Source: Paracoccus endophyticus
Lineage (GTDB): Bacteria > Pseudomonadota > Alphaproteobacteria > Rhodobacterales > Rhodobacteraceae
Assembly (NCBI RefSeq): GCF_003286075.1
Contig: NZ_QLUV01000002.1
Coordinates: forward strand, 186,001 to 250,000
Direction: 5' to 3'
Length of the DNA: 64,000 nucleotides
Under the pieces are notes generated by a model that had not been told where the DNA came from, searched no databases, and saw only the letters and a list, made by a program, of their open reading frames with translations. The position numbers and the translations under genes were made by a program. Positions 41,116 to 50,310 of the stretch are shown here, piece after piece. Numbering within the stretch: the first letter of the stretch is position 1; every line of letters begins with the position of its first letter.

Positions 41116-42246
41116 TCACAGCGCCGCGGGAGGCGGCTGTTGCGAGGGGTCCGTCTCGGGCGGGGTCGCGGCGGCGGCCCGGCGCGACAGGCGCATCCGT
41201 CGCATGCGCGGGCCCAGCCTGCCCGCGACCGGGCGCAGCTTGCCCAGCGGCTTGCGCAGCGTGCGCCAGCGCGGCCGCCGGGCGGCCCCGATCAGCGCCG
41301 GCCCGTCATAGGGCAGGGCCGAGGCATCCGGCACATCCGTCCCGGTCGTGCCGACCGTGCGCGGCGCCCGCAGCAGGAAGGCCCGCCCCCAGCCGCGCCA
41401 CGATCCGACCGAGGGCGCGTCGGGGTCGCAGGGCAGGCCGGCCCGCCAGCCCGCCGGCAGCGGCAGGCCCTGCGCGGCGGCCCGGCCCAGCATCCAGACC
41501 AGCGGGATGTTGGCCAGCGGGCGTGCCGCCTCGAACCCGTCGAGCTGGCCGCCGATGTCGGCATGGCTGCCGCGGAACCAGACCTGTTCGATGCGTTGGG
41601 CGGCGTCCGCCTCCCACAGGATCGGCTGGAAGGCCGCGCGCGTCTCGTCCAGGGCCAGCGCCTGCGCGCCAAAGCGGATATGGCTGCCCAGCCGCTGGTC
41701 GTGAAAGCGGTGCCGCGCCTCGGTCAGCATCCACAGCAGCGGCAGCCGCACCCCCAGCGCCATCACCGTGTCGAAGACCCCCACCATGTCGATGGTCACG
41801 TCCGGGTTGCAGCGGCGGCGGAACGCCGCCATCGCCGCCGCCGACCCGCCGCGGTGATAGAACCGCCACGCCAGCCGGATGTTGCGTTCGGTCGCGGCCT
41901 GCGGGGTCAGCAGGCCCACGCGCCCGATCATCCCCGCCAGCGACCGCGCGGCAAAGGCGCCCCGCGAATAGCCGAAGATGAAGATCGGGTCGCCCGGCCG
42001 CCAGCTGCTGGCCAGCCAGCCATAGGCGGCTTCGATGCGGTCCTCGACCCCGCGGCCGGTGGCGACCGCGCTGATGCCGCGCCAGTCGTCCCAGGAAAGC
42101 CCGCGCGCATAGTGCATCCGCACCGGACCCGCGCGGCGCACCAGCCGGCGAATCGTGCCGATGTGGGTCGCACGGGGGCCGCTTGTGGTGGCGAGCGTGC
42201 CGTCCATCAGGATGACGTGGGGGATCGGGCGCCGAGGCTGGGTCAT
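41116..42246 (-). CDS. DUF2235 alpha/beta-hydrolase-like protein
   Basis: A 376-residue protein of the DUF2235 family. It shows an N-terminal PHVILMDGT strand, a nucleophile elbow FGYSRGAFAARSLAGMIG (Gly-x-Ser-x-Gly near residue 95), VGVFDTVMALG and WFRGSHADIGG. These are the typical ordered motifs of DUF2235, whose members include phospholipase-type type VI effectors and uncharacterised hydrolases. No VgrG, immunity gene or secretion motif is adjacent, so effector status is not indicated. The last ~60 residues are basic and low in complexity. The frame allows a start seven codons upstream. Confidence 0.85.
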   Translation of the reverse strand: MTQPRRPIPHVILMDGTLATTSGPRATHIGTIRRLVRRAGPVRMHYARGLSWDDWRGISAVATGRGVEDRIEAAYGWLASSWRPGDPIFIFGYSRGAFAARSLAGMIGRVGLLTPQAATERNIRLAWRFYHRGGSAAAMAAFRRRCNPDVTIDMVGVFDTVMALGVRLPLLWMLTEARHRFHDQRLGSHIRFGAQALALDETRAAFQPILWEADAAQRIEQVWFRGSHADIGGQLDGFEAARPLANIPLVWMLGRAAAQGLPLPAGWRAGLPCDPDAPSVGSWRGWGRAFLLRAPRTVGTTGTDVPDASALPYDGPALIGAARRPRWRTLRKPLGKLRPVAGRLGPRMRRMRLSRRAAAATPPETDPSQQPPPAAL

Positions 42247-42330
42247 GGTCAGACCCTCAACGCCCAAGGTTACGATTCGGTTGACGGGTTTCGCCGGCCC
42301 GGCGGGCGGGCCGGCAGGTGGCCCGCCCTC

Positions 42331-42368
42331 GGGACCGCGGCGGCGGTCCCCGTCGTGCCGGGGACCGC
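42331..42368 (-). terminator. Hairpin array after the decarboxylase gene
   Basis: Three arms can pair in two exclusive ways: GGGACCGC (42331-42338), GCGGTCCCC (42343-42351) and GGGGACCGC (42360-42368). On the minus strand the 9-bp stem 42343-42351/42360-42368 forms 4 bases after the decarboxylase stop. The alternative 8-bp stem lies farther downstream. Confidence 0.5.
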
Positions 42369-42372
42369 CGCG

Positions 42373-43530
42373 TCAGTCCAGGGACAGGGCCGTGACGTGG
42401 CGCATCTCTCCGAACCCGTTGAAGCGGGTGTTGGTGACGACCGAATAGGCCCCGGCGCCGTGGAAGACCGCGAAATCCCCCTCGGCGATGTCGTCGGGCA
42501 GCGACAGTTCGCCCGGCAGGCGGTCCACCGAATCGCAGGTGGGGCCGAACACCACGCGGCCGTGGCCGTTCTCGCCGCGCGGCGTGCCGTCGGCGCGGAA
42601 CACCTCGATGCGGTCCAGGTTGCCGATGATCGGCAGCTCGGTCAGCCCGCCATAGACGCCGTCGTTCAGGAACACGCTGGTCCCGTCGCGCACCGCCTTG
42701 ACCCGCGTGATCAGCGAGAACGCATCCGCGCACAGGCCGCGCCCGGGTTCGCAGACCAGCGCGGGCGCCTTAGCGCCGAACACCTCGGCGGTGGTCTCGC
42801 CGATGCGGGCGAAGATCGCATTCAGGTCCGGGTCGACCCCGTGGACCCGCCAGGACGGGAACCCGCCGCCCACGTTCAGCCGGGCGGGGCGCAGGCCCGC
42901 CATGTCGGCGATGTCGCCGGCGGTGCGGATATACGTCTCCCATGCGGCGGGATCGACGCACTGGGTGCCGGGGTGAAAGGTCAGCGAGGCGACATAGCCG
43001 CGGTCGGCCACGGCGCGCAGCAACTCGGCCGCCAGTTCCGGCGACGCCCCGAACTTGGAGCCGAAGTCATAGGCCGCCCCCGCCACCGGCAGCTTGAAGC
43101 GGGGCGAGATCTCGCACCCCTCGGGCGGCACCTGCGCGAACAGCTTCTCCAGCTCCGACCGGCTGTCCACCGACCAGGCCTTGATCCCCGCGTGGACGGC
43201 GTGCGCGATCTCGGCCTGCGAGCGGACCGGGTTGTGATAGTGGCGCGCGGCCAGCGGCGCGAGGCGGCCGATCAGGTCGATCTCGAACGGCGAGGCCACG
43301 TCGAAGCCGCGGATGCCCGCCGCCACCAGGTTCTGGATCACGGCCTCGTCGGGGTTCGACTTGACCGCATAGGTCACAAGGCCGGGAAAGCCCGCCAGAA
43401 AGCGCCGCGCCCGGTCCTGCAGAACGGTGGGCGCGAACACCATCACCGGGTTTTCCGGCCGCATCGCGCGGATGATCTCGGCCGGATTGTCCCATACGGT
43501 CTTGGCCAGGTGGCCTTCGGTCAGTCCCAT
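42373..43530 (-). CDS. Ornithine/lysine-type PLP decarboxylase (fold III)
   Basis: A 385-residue alanine-racemase-fold decarboxylase. The PLP lysine is Lys57 in TYAVKSNPD. HPGTQC, NVGGGFPSW and CEPGRGL line the phosphate site, and the catalytic Cys of the second subunit is in GPTCDSVD. This short form matches eukaryote-like and alphaproteobacterial ornithine decarboxylases rather than the long biosynthetic SpeA type. It would make putrescine, or cadaverine if lysine is accepted. It is divergent from an Lrp/AsnC regulator with a 142-bp gap. The start at 43530 is followed directly by conserved sequence. Confidence 0.9.
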   Translation of the reverse strand: MGLTEGHLAKTVWDNPAEIIRAMRPENPVMVFAPTVLQDRARRFLAGFPGLVTYAVKSNPDEAVIQNLVAAGIRGFDVASPFEIDLIGRLAPLAARHYHNPVRSQAEIAHAVHAGIKAWSVDSRSELEKLFAQVPPEGCEISPRFKLPVAGAAYDFGSKFGASPELAAELLRAVADRGYVASLTFHPGTQCVDPAAWETYIRTAGDIADMAGLRPARLNVGGGFPSWRVHGVDPDLNAIFARIGETTAEVFGAKAPALVCEPGRGLCADAFSLITRVKAVRDGTSVFLNDGVYGGLTELPIIGNLDRIEVFRADGTPRGENGHGRVVFGPTCDSVDRLPGELSLPDDIAEGDFAVFHGAGAYSVVTNTRFNGFGEMRHVTALSLD

Positions 43531-43634
43531 CCCCAGTCCTTTCTGACGGCGGCTCGCCCGCCCCCTGCAGGTTCGCGCCTATGCGGTCCCGTTGCAGCGT
43601 TGAAAAGGGTGGAAACGCGCACGGGTCACGTTAA

Positions 43635-43655
43635 TCTGCCGGTTGCGTCGGCAGA
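43635..43655. promoter_or_regulatory. 7-7-7 inverted repeat upstream of the Lrp/AsnC gene
   Basis: TCTGCCG (43635-43641) and CGGCAGA (43649-43655) form a perfect inverted repeat with a 7-base spacer, 17 bp before the regulator's ATG and in the gap shared with the decarboxylase gene. Position and symmetry suit an Lrp/AsnC-type operator. Confidence 0.5.
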
Positions 43656-43672
43656 ATGACAGGACCCCGCCC

Positions 43673-44104
43673 ATGGACGAACTGGACCGCGCCATCGTCG
43701 CGCAGCTGTCGCAGGATGCGCGGATGTCGGTGGCCGTGCTGGCCCGGCGCCTGAAGGTGGCGCGATCGACCGTGCAGGCCCGGCTTGAGCGGCTGGAAAC
43801 CACCGGCGCCATCGCCGGCTATACCTTACGCCTGGGTGAGGCCGCGCGCCTGTCGCGCATCCGCGCGACCTGCCTTCTGACGATCGAGCCGCGGGCGCAG
43901 GCGGCGATCCTGGCGCGCCTGCGGGCGCTGCCGGCGGTCGAGCGCGTCCATTCGACGTCCGGACGCGTCGATCTGCTGCTGCAACTGGCCTGTTCGTCCA
44001 CGGCCGAGCTGGACGAGGTGCTGGACCAGATCGGCAACCTGACGGGGGTGCGGTCGTCCGAAAGCCTGGTGCATCTGTCCACCAAGTTCGACCGCGCGGT
44101 CTAG
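43673..44104 (+). CDS. Lrp/AsnC family transcriptional regulator
   Basis: A 143-residue Lrp/AsnC protein. The N-terminal helix-turn-helix spans ~1-55, opening MDELDRAIVAQLSQDARMS and including RSTVQARLERLETTG. The C-terminal RAM domain for amino-acid binding follows, with the conserved VERVHSTSGRVDLLLQ. Such regulators sense amino acids. Being divergent from the ornithine-type decarboxylase, it plausibly controls that gene in response to ornithine, lysine or arginine (inference). A TTG start ten codons upstream is possible but less likely than this ATG. Confidence 0.9.
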   Translation: MDELDRAIVAQLSQDARMSVAVLARRLKVARSTVQARLERLETTGAIAGYTLRLGEAARLSRIRATCLLTIEPRAQAAILARLRALPAVERVHSTSGRVDLLLQLACSSTAELDEVLDQIGNLTGVRSSESLVHLSTKFDRAV

Positions 44105-44230
44105 CGCGGTCTCGCGCGAGCCCGTGCGGTTCCCGCGATACCCGATGCGCGCACGGGCGGTTCCCCGGCGGCGGGCGGCCTCTCTTGGCCTTTCGGACCG
44201 GCTTCGCTAGACCCGCAGGCAAGCAGAGGG

Positions 44231-47200
44231 ATGACCGCCATGCCGATGGACAAGACTTTCGACGCCGCCGCCGCCGAGGCCCGCATCGCCGCCGCGTGGG
44301 AGGCCTCGGACGCCTTTGCCGCCGGCGCCAACGCGAAACCGGGGGCGCCCGCGTTTTCCGTGCTGATCCCGCCGCCCAACGTCACCGGCAGCCTGCACAT
44401 CGGCCACGCGCTGAACAACACGCTGCAGGACATCCTGGTGCGCTGGCACCGGATGCGCGGCTTTGACACGCTGTGGCAACCCGGCCAGGACCACGCGGGC
44501 ATCGCCACGCAGATGGTCGTGGAACGCAAGCTTGCGGCCGAGGGAAAGCCTGCCCGCAAGGACTGGGACCGCAAGGCGTTCACCGACGAGATCTGGACAT
44601 GGAAGGCCGAGTCGGGCGGCACCATCACCGAGCAGCTCAAGCGTCTGGGCGCCAGCTGCGACTGGTCGCGCAACGCCTTCACCATGTCGGGCGCGCCGGG
44701 TGCGCCGGCCGGCGAGGAGGGCAACTTCCACGACGCGGTGATCCGGGTCTTTGTCGATTTGTACGACAAGGGCCTGATCTATCGCGGCAAGCGGCTGGTG
44801 AACTGGGACCCGCGGTTCGAGACCGCGATCAGCGATCTTGAGGTCGAGAACCGCGAGGTCGACGGCCATATGTGGCACTTCAAGTACCCGCTGGCCGGGG
44901 GCGCCACCTATGAGTATGTCGAGCGCGACGCGGACGGCCGCATCACCCTGCGCGAGACGCGCGACTACATCAGCATTGCCACCACCCGGCCCGAAACCAT
45001 GCTGGGCGACGGCGCGGTGGCGGTGCATCCGTCGGACGCGCGCTATGCCCCGATCGTGGGCCAGCTGTGCGAGATTCCGGTGGGGCCGTGCGACCAGCGC
45101 CGCCTGATCCCGATCATCATCGACGAGTACCCGGACCCCGGCTTCGGGTCGGGCGCGGTCAAGATCACCGGGGCGCATGACTTCAACGACTATGGCGTGG
45201 CGATGCGCAACGGCATCCCGCTGTATGCGCTGATGGACGGCCGCGCCCGGATGCGCGAGGACGGCCTGAGCTATGCCGAAAGCGCCGCCATCGCCACCCG
45301 CGCCGCGCGGGGTGAGGACGTGGGCGACGTGTCGGCCGTGAACCTGGTCCCCGAGGACCTGCGCGGCCTTGACCGTCTGGACGCCCGCCGCCGCGTGGTC
45401 GAGGCGATCACCGCCGAGGGGCTGGCCGTCACCGTCCTGCACCGCGAGATCGAACCCGAGACCGGCGCCGAGCATCTGGAAAACCGACCCCTGGTCGAGG
45501 CGAAAAAGATCATGCAGCCGTTCGGCGACCGATCGGGCGTGGTGATCGAGCCGATGCTGACCGACCAGTGGTTCGTGGACACCGCCCGCATCGTGCAGCC
45601 CGCCATCGACGCGGTGCGTGACGGGCGCACCCGCATCCTGCCCGAGCAGCATGAAAAGGTCTATTTCCACTGGCTGGAGAACATCGAGCCGTGGACGATC
45701 AGCCGCCAGCTGTGGTGGGGCCACCAGATCCCCGTCTGGTACGGGCTGGACCTGCATTCGCCGCCGGGCTTTGCCGACGACGAGGGCGACGGCGCGCTGG
45801 ACGCCGTGGAGCTGTTTGCCCTGCTGGCCGAGGGGCTGGTCGATGCCGGCGAACGCCACCATGCCGCGGCGCATTTCGCCGACGTGGCCGAGGCGTTCCG
45901 CGACGACATTGCGGGCCTGCCGCAACCGCTGGAAATCTCGCGCATCGTCGAGGTGGCCGACCGCGCGGCGGCGGTGGACGCGCTGGCGGCCTCGCTGGCC
46001 GATTACACGCTGACGCAGGACCCCACCCATCTGGTCTATCCCGTCTGGCGCGACCCCGACGTGCTGGACACATGGTTCAGTTCCGGCCTGTGGCCCATCG
46101 GCACGCTGGGCTGGCCCGAGGACACCCCCGAGCTGCGGAAATATTTTCCGACCTCGACGCTGGTGACGGGGTTCGACATCATCTTCTTCTGGGTCGCCCG
46201 GATGATGATGATGCAGCTTGCCGTCGTGGGGGACGTGCCGTTCCGCACCGTCTATGTCCACGGGCTGGTGCGCGACGAAAAGGGCGCCAAGATGTCCAAG
46301 TCCAAGGGCAACGTCATCGACCCGCTGGACCTGATCGACGCCTATGGCGCGGACCCTCTGCGGTTCACCCTGACCAGCATGGCCGCGATGGGGCGCGACC
46401 CCAAGCTGGGGCCCAAGCACGTCGAGGCGAACCGCAACTTCGTCACCAAGATCTGGAACGCGACCCGCTTTGCCGAGATGAACGGCGTCTTCGCCGCGCC
46501 CGCAGGCCAGCCCGCCGCCCAGCCCGCCGCCCAGCCCGCACCGACGCACACGGTCAACCGCTGGATCATGGGCGAGGTCGCGCGCGCGCGCCTGGCGGTG
46601 GACGAGGCGCTGGGCGCCTATCGCTTCAACGAGGCGGCGGCGGTGCTGTATGGGTTCGTCTGGGGCAAGGTCTGCGACTGGTATGTCGAGTTTGCCAAGC
46701 CCCTGTTCGACGGCGCGCACGCCGACGAGACGCGCCAGACGATGCGCTGGGTCATCGAGCAATCGGTGACGCTGCTGCACCCGATCATGCCCTTTGTCAC
46801 CGAGGAGATCTGGGCCCTGACCGGCCAGCGCGCCCGGATGCTGGTCCACGGCGACTGGCCCGCCTATGGCGCCGAGCTGATCGACGCCGACGCCGACCGG
46901 CAGATGAACTGGGTCATCGGGCTGATCGAGGCGGTGCGGTCCGCCCGCGCCCAGATGGGCGTGCCTGCCGGGGCGCGGCTGGACCTGATCGTGACCGAGG
47001 CCGACGACGCCGCCCGCGCGGCGCTGGCGGCGAACGGCGCGCTGATCGAGCGGCTGGCGCGCGTCACCCCGCCGGTCAGCGGCGCGGCCGCCGCCGGCAC
47101 CATCGCGGTCGCCGTGCCGGGCGCGTCCTTCGCCCTGCCGATCGGTGACGTGATCGACGTGGCGGCGGAAAGCGCGCGGCTGAAGAAGGCCGCCGACAAG

Positions 47201-47362
47201 GGCGCCCGCGACGCCGCCGGCCTGCGCGGGCGGCTGGGCAACGCGCGCTTCGTCGAAAGCGCCGACCCCGAGGTCATCGAGGACACCCGCGCCAAGCTGG
47301 CCGACCTGGACGAGGAGATCGCCCGCCTGAACGCCGCGCTGGCCCAGCTGGCTGCGATGTGA
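44231..47362 (+). CDS. valS: Valine--tRNA ligase
   Basis: A 1043-residue class Ia synthetase. The HIGH motif is HIGH itself (His56 in [12 protein letters not shown]). The KMSKS loop is KMSKS (Lys687) followed by [21 protein letters not shown]. The CP1 editing domain lies between, and a C-terminal coiled-coil arm (about 970-1043) ends the protein, as in other ValRS. A short QPAA repeat near 760 is an odd low-complexity insertion between catalytic and anticodon domains. ATGs at 44231, 44240 and 44246 compete; AGAGGG is spaced best for 44240. The stop overlaps the next ATG by one base. Confidence 0.96.
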   Translation: MTAMPMDKTFDAAAAEARIAAAWEASDAFAAGANAKPGAPAFSVLIPPPNVTGSLHIGHALNNTLQDILVRWHRMRGFDTLWQPGQDHAGIATQMVVERKLAAEGKPARKDWDRKAFTDEIWTWKAESGGTITEQLKRLGASCDWSRNAFTMSGAPGAPAGEEGNFHDAVIRVFVDLYDKGLIYRGKRLVNWDPRFETAISDLEVENREVDGHMWHFKYPLAGGATYEYVERDADGRITLRETRDYISIATTRPETMLGDGAVAVHPSDARYAPIVGQLCEIPVGPCDQRRLIPIIIDEYPDPGFGSGAVKITGAHDFNDYGVAMRNGIPLYALMDGRARMREDGLSYAESAAIATRAARGEDVGDVSAVNLVPEDLRGLDRLDARRRVVEAITAEGLAVTVLHREIEPETGAEHLENRPLVEAKKIMQPFGDRSGVVIEPMLTDQWFVDTARIVQPAIDAVRDGRTRILPEQHEKVYFHWLENIEPWTISRQLWWGHQIPVWYGLDLHSPPGFADDEGDGALDAVELFALLAEGLVDAGERHHAAAHFADVAEAFRDDIAGLPQPLEISRIVEVADRAAAVDALAASLADYTLTQDPTHLVYPVWRDPDVLDTWFSSGLWPIGTLGWPEDTPELRKYFPTSTLVTGFDIIFFWVARMMMMQLAVVGDVPFRTVYVHGLVRDEKGAKMSKSKGNVIDPLDLIDAYGADPLRFTLTSMAAMGRDPKLGPKHVEANRNFVTKIWNATRFAEMNGVFAAPAGQPAAQPAAQPAPTHTVNRWIMGEVARARLAVDEALGAYRFNEAAAVLYGFVWGKVCDWYVEFAKPLFDGAHADETRQTMRWVIEQSVTLLHPIMPFVTEEIWALTGQRARMLVHGDWPAYGAELIDADADRQMNWVIGLIEAVRSARAQMGVPAGARLDLIVTEADDAARAALAANGALIERLARVTPPVSGAAAAGTIAVAVPGASFALPIGDVIDVAAESARLKKAADKGARDAAGLRGRLGNARFVESADPEVIEDTRAKLADLDEEIARLNAALAQLAAM

Positions 47363-47685
47363 TGCACTGGTTCGAGCGCATCGCCCTGCGCCGGATCGAC
47401 GCCGCCGCGGCGCGGGGCGAGCTCAGCGGGCTGGCCGGAGAGGGCAAGCCGCTGGACCCCGAGCGGCTGCGCGAAAGCGCCGAGGACGTGCTGCACCGGA
47501 TGATGGCGGACGCGGGCGTCGTCCCGGCCGAGGTTTCGCTGGCGCGCGAGATCGAGGCCCGGCGCGCGGTCCTTGAGCAGATCGAGGACCCCGCCGAGCG
47601 CCGCGCGGTGCAGCGCCAGATCGGACTGCTGGAACTGAAACGCGCCATCGCGCAGGACGCGCGCCGGCATTCGCGCCGGGGCTGA
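47362..47685 (+). CDS. DUF1992 (DnaJ-homologue subfamily C member 28-type) protein
   Basis: A 107-residue protein whose N-terminal half matches DUF1992: an Ile/Arg helix, AAARGELSGLAGEGKPLD, then a short acidic helix. The rest is predicted helical and charged. In other bacteria DUF1992 proteins such as YhdN are of unknown function. The start ATG shares a base with the valS stop, so translation is coupled. It converges on the FAD oxidoreductase gene 14 bp away. Confidence 0.82.
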   Translation: MHWFERIALRRIDAAAARGELSGLAGEGKPLDPERLRESAEDVLHRMMADAGVVPAEVSLAREIEARRAVLEQIEDPAERRAVQRQIGLLELKRAIAQDARRHSRRG

Positions 47686-47699
47686 GCAGGCCCTCGGCC

Positions 47700-48734
47700 C
47701 TAAAGCCGGAACCCCTCGGGGATGCGGTCGGTGCCGTCCAGCACCAGGTCGGCCACGATCGCCGCCACCGCCGGGGCCATGCCGAAGCCGATCTTGAACC
47801 CGCCGTTGGCGACCAGATGGCCCGGGCGGCCTGGCCAGACCCCGATCAGCGGCGCGCGGCTGGCGGCGCGGGGGCGGATGCCGGCCCAGCGGTCCAGCAC
47901 GGCGCGGCCTGCCAGCGCCGGGCACAGGGCGCAGGCGCGCGCGACCAGCGCCTCGAGCCCCGCATCGGTGGCCCCGTCGGTGGCCTCCGGCTCGCTGGTC
48001 GATCCGACCGCGGTGGTGCCGTCGGCATGGGGGACGATGTGGACGCCGTCCGCAAAGACCTGCGCGGCCTGAGGGGCGGACAGGTCCAGCAGCGCCGACT
48101 GGCCCTTGACCCCGGACCCCACCGGCCGCCCCAGATCCGCCGACAGTGCGGCCAGTCCCGGCGCGCCGGTCGCCCAGACGACGGGCCCCGCCAGCGCGTC
48201 GGGGTGCTGGGGACCCGCGCCCTCGATCACCGCGCCGCCGGTTGCACGGATCGCCGCGGCCAGCGCGCGGCCCGCGGCGCGCGGGGACAGGCGCGCGGTC
48301 AGGCTGTCGGTCAGCCACAGACCGGACGGGCTGTCGGGCACCAGCGGCCCCGCCGGCGCGTCGGTCAGCGCCATGCGGAACGGCGCCGGCCACACCGCCG
48401 CCGCCGCAGCGATGCGGGCGTGGATGCGCTCCAGCGCCGCGGCCTCGACCGGCTGCACCCGGCCCGTGCGCGCATAGCCGGGATCGACGCCCCCCGCCGC
48501 CCTGACCGCGGCCCACCAGCCCTCGGCCGCGACCAGCGCGTCCAGTTGCACCTGTTTCTTGGCGTTCCAGTTCTCCGGCGCGTGGGGCGCCAGCGCGCCC
48601 ACCGTGCCGCCGCTGGACCCTGCGCCGATGCGCGCCGCCTCGATCACGGTGACGGCGGCCCCGCGCCGCGCCAGTTCCCAGCCGCAGGCAAGGCCCATGA
48701 TCCCCGCGCCGATCACCGTCACCGCCCTTGCCAT
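47700..48734 (-). CDS. FAD-dependent oxidoreductase (DAO family), probable MnmC oxidase-like partner
   Basis: A 344-residue DAO-fold flavoprotein. The N-terminal FAD motif is VIGAGIMGLACGWELARRG. GAGSSGGTVGALAPH and the C-terminal NGGFKIGFGMAP follow. Its 42-bp divergent neighbour encodes MnmD, the methyltransferase half of MnmC. Since MnmC's other half is a DAO-type oxidase that converts cmnm5(s2)U34 to nm5(s2)U34 in tRNA, this gene is a good candidate for that half; that assignment is inference. Alternatives are glycine oxidase or D-amino-acid dehydrogenase. The start at 48734 begins directly with the FAD motif. Confidence 0.72.
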   Translation of the reverse strand: MARAVTVIGAGIMGLACGWELARRGAAVTVIEAARIGAGSSGGTVGALAPHAPENWNAKKQVQLDALVAAEGWWAAVRAAGGVDPGYARTGRVQPVEAAALERIHARIAAAAAVWPAPFRMALTDAPAGPLVPDSPSGLWLTDSLTARLSPRAAGRALAAAIRATGGAVIEGAGPQHPDALAGPVVWATGAPGLAALSADLGRPVGSGVKGQSALLDLSAPQAAQVFADGVHIVPHADGTTAVGSTSEPEATDGATDAGLEALVARACALCPALAGRAVLDRWAGIRPRAASRAPLIGVWPGRPGHLVANGGFKIGFGMAPAVAAIVADLVLDGTDRIPEGFRL

Positions 48735-48776
48735 CGCCGCGCGCCCCCGCCATTGCCGGCGCCGGAGGTAGCGCGG

Positions 48777-49427
48777 ATGACGGCTGACGACCAGAGCAGG
48801 CTGGACTGGCGCGGCAGCGTGCCGGTGTCGCGGCGCTTCGACGACCCCTATTTCAGCCTGGCGGGCGGGCTGGACGAGACGCGCCACGTCTTTCTGGCCG
48901 GCAACGACCTGCCCGCACGGCTGGTCCCGGGCTTTTGCGTGGCCGAAACCGGCTTTGGCACCGGGCTGAACCTGCTGGCGCTGGCGCAGGTGGCGACGGT
49001 GCCCGTGCGCTTCACCAGCTTCGAGGCCTATCCCCTGAGCCTGGCAGAGCTGGCCCGCGCCCATGCGGCCTTCCCCGATCTGGCGGCATTGTCGGCGCAG
49101 CTGCGCGCAGGCTGGGGCGGCGAGACGCTGACGGTGGGCCATGTGACCGCCCGGATCGTGGCGGGGGACGCGCGCCAGACGCTGCCCGCCTGGGACGGCC
49201 GCGCGGATGCCTGGTTCCTGGACGGGTTCTCCCCCGCGCGAAACCCCGAGTTGTGGTCCGATGCGCTGATGGCGGCGGTCGGCGCCCATGCCGCGCCGGG
49301 CGGCAGCTTTGCCACCTATACCGCCGCGGGCCATGTGCGGCGCGCGCTGGCCGCGGCGGGGTTCGACGTCACCCGCGCGCCCGGCTTTGCCGGCAAGCGT
49401 CACATGAGCCGCGGGGTCCGGCGCTAG
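48777..49427 (+). CDS. mnmD: tRNA (mnm5s2U34)-methyltransferase MnmD
   Basis: A 216-residue SAM methyltransferase equal to the MnmC2/MnmD half. GNDLPARL and the SAM site VAETGFGTGLNLL near residue 58 are diagnostic. FTSFEAYPLSLAEL and the FLDGFSPARNPELWS substrate loop follow. It converts nm5(s2)U34 to mnm5(s2)U34 in tRNA wobble positions. A GGAGG ribosome site precedes the ATG. It is divergent from the DAO oxidase gene. Its last 4 bp overlap the convergent rhomboid gene. Confidence 0.9.
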   Translation: MTADDQSRLDWRGSVPVSRRFDDPYFSLAGGLDETRHVFLAGNDLPARLVPGFCVAETGFGTGLNLLALAQVATVPVRFTSFEAYPLSLAELARAHAAFPDLAALSAQLRAGWGGETLTVGHVTARIVAGDARQTLPAWDGRADAWFLDGFSPARNPELWSDALMAAVGAHAAPGGSFATYTAAGHVRRALAAAGFDVTRAPGFAGKRHMSRGVRR

Positions 49428-50149
49428 CGGCGCACCGGCGGGATGCGGGTGGGGGCATAGACGACCGGCCGGTGCGGCGGGTGGCCGTGGGTGCGCGCCC
49501 AGAACTGCGGCCCGCCCCGGCGCAGGAACACCGGCAGCGCCAGCACCAGGCCCGCGACGAACCCCCCCGCATGCGCCCAGTAGGCGACGCCGGCCTCGCC
49601 GCCGTGCATCGCATAGCCCGACACCAGCTGAATCGCGAACCAGACCGCCAGCATCACCCAGGCGGGAATGGTGAACATTTTGATCAGGATGATGATGATC
49701 GCGACCACGTCCACCTTGGCGCGCGGAAACATCAGCAGATAGCCCCCCATCACCCCGGCGATCGCCCCCGACGCGCCGACCATGGGGATGCCGTCGGCGG
49801 GGTTTGCCGCCATCTGCGCGCCCGCGGCCGCGAAACCGCAGGCAAGATAGAATACCAGAAAGCCGCCATGGCCCATCTGATCCTCGAGGTTGTCGCCGAA
49901 GATCCACAGAAACAGCATGTTGCCGCCCAGATGCAGCAGTCCCGCGTGCAGGAACATGTGCGTCAGCACGCCCCAGACCTGCGAACCATTCAGGACCGCG
50001 ACCGGATACAGGGCCAGGTCTTCCCACAGGCCGGTCATGCCCCCGGCCCAGGGGGCGGTCAGCAGGAACATCGCGACGTTCGCCAGCATCAGCGCGATGG
50101 TGACATAGGGCGTCCGCTCAGACGGATTGTGGTCGCGGATCGGGAACAT
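49424..50149 (-). CDS. Rhomboid family intramembrane serine protease
   Basis: A 241-residue six- to seven-helix membrane protein. The catalytic dyad is Ser127 in GASGAIAGVMGG and His193 in YWAHAGGFVAG. HAGLLHLGGNMLFLWIFGDNLED is the rhomboid L1/helix 2 signature. It cleaves transmembrane segments of substrate proteins. The ATG at 50149 precedes the first cytoplasmic motif RDHNPSERTPYVT; longer upstream frames are not rhomboid-like. The substrate is unknown. It diverges from gabT across 161 bp. Confidence 0.93.
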   Translation of the reverse strand: MFPIRDHNPSERTPYVTIALMLANVAMFLLTAPWAGGMTGLWEDLALYPVAVLNGSQVWGVLTHMFLHAGLLHLGGNMLFLWIFGDNLEDQMGHGGFLVFYLACGFAAAGAQMAANPADGIPMVGASGAIAGVMGGYLLMFPRAKVDVVAIIIILIKMFTIPAWVMLAVWFAIQLVSGYAMHGGEAGVAYWAHAGGFVAGLVLALPVFLRRGGPQFWARTHGHPPHRPVVYAPTRIPPVRR

Positions 50150-50310
50150 GGGGCCTTCCGGCAGGGGCGTGTGTCGGCCAACGCACGGCGCGACAGGGGG
50201 TTGCGTGGCGCCGGACGATTCGGCCGCGCGCGATTGTGTCCCGCGGGGGCGGGGCGCTAGATGGGCGCAGGACAGGCCCGGACGCGGGCCGCGCGACAGG
50301 GGATGCGCCA

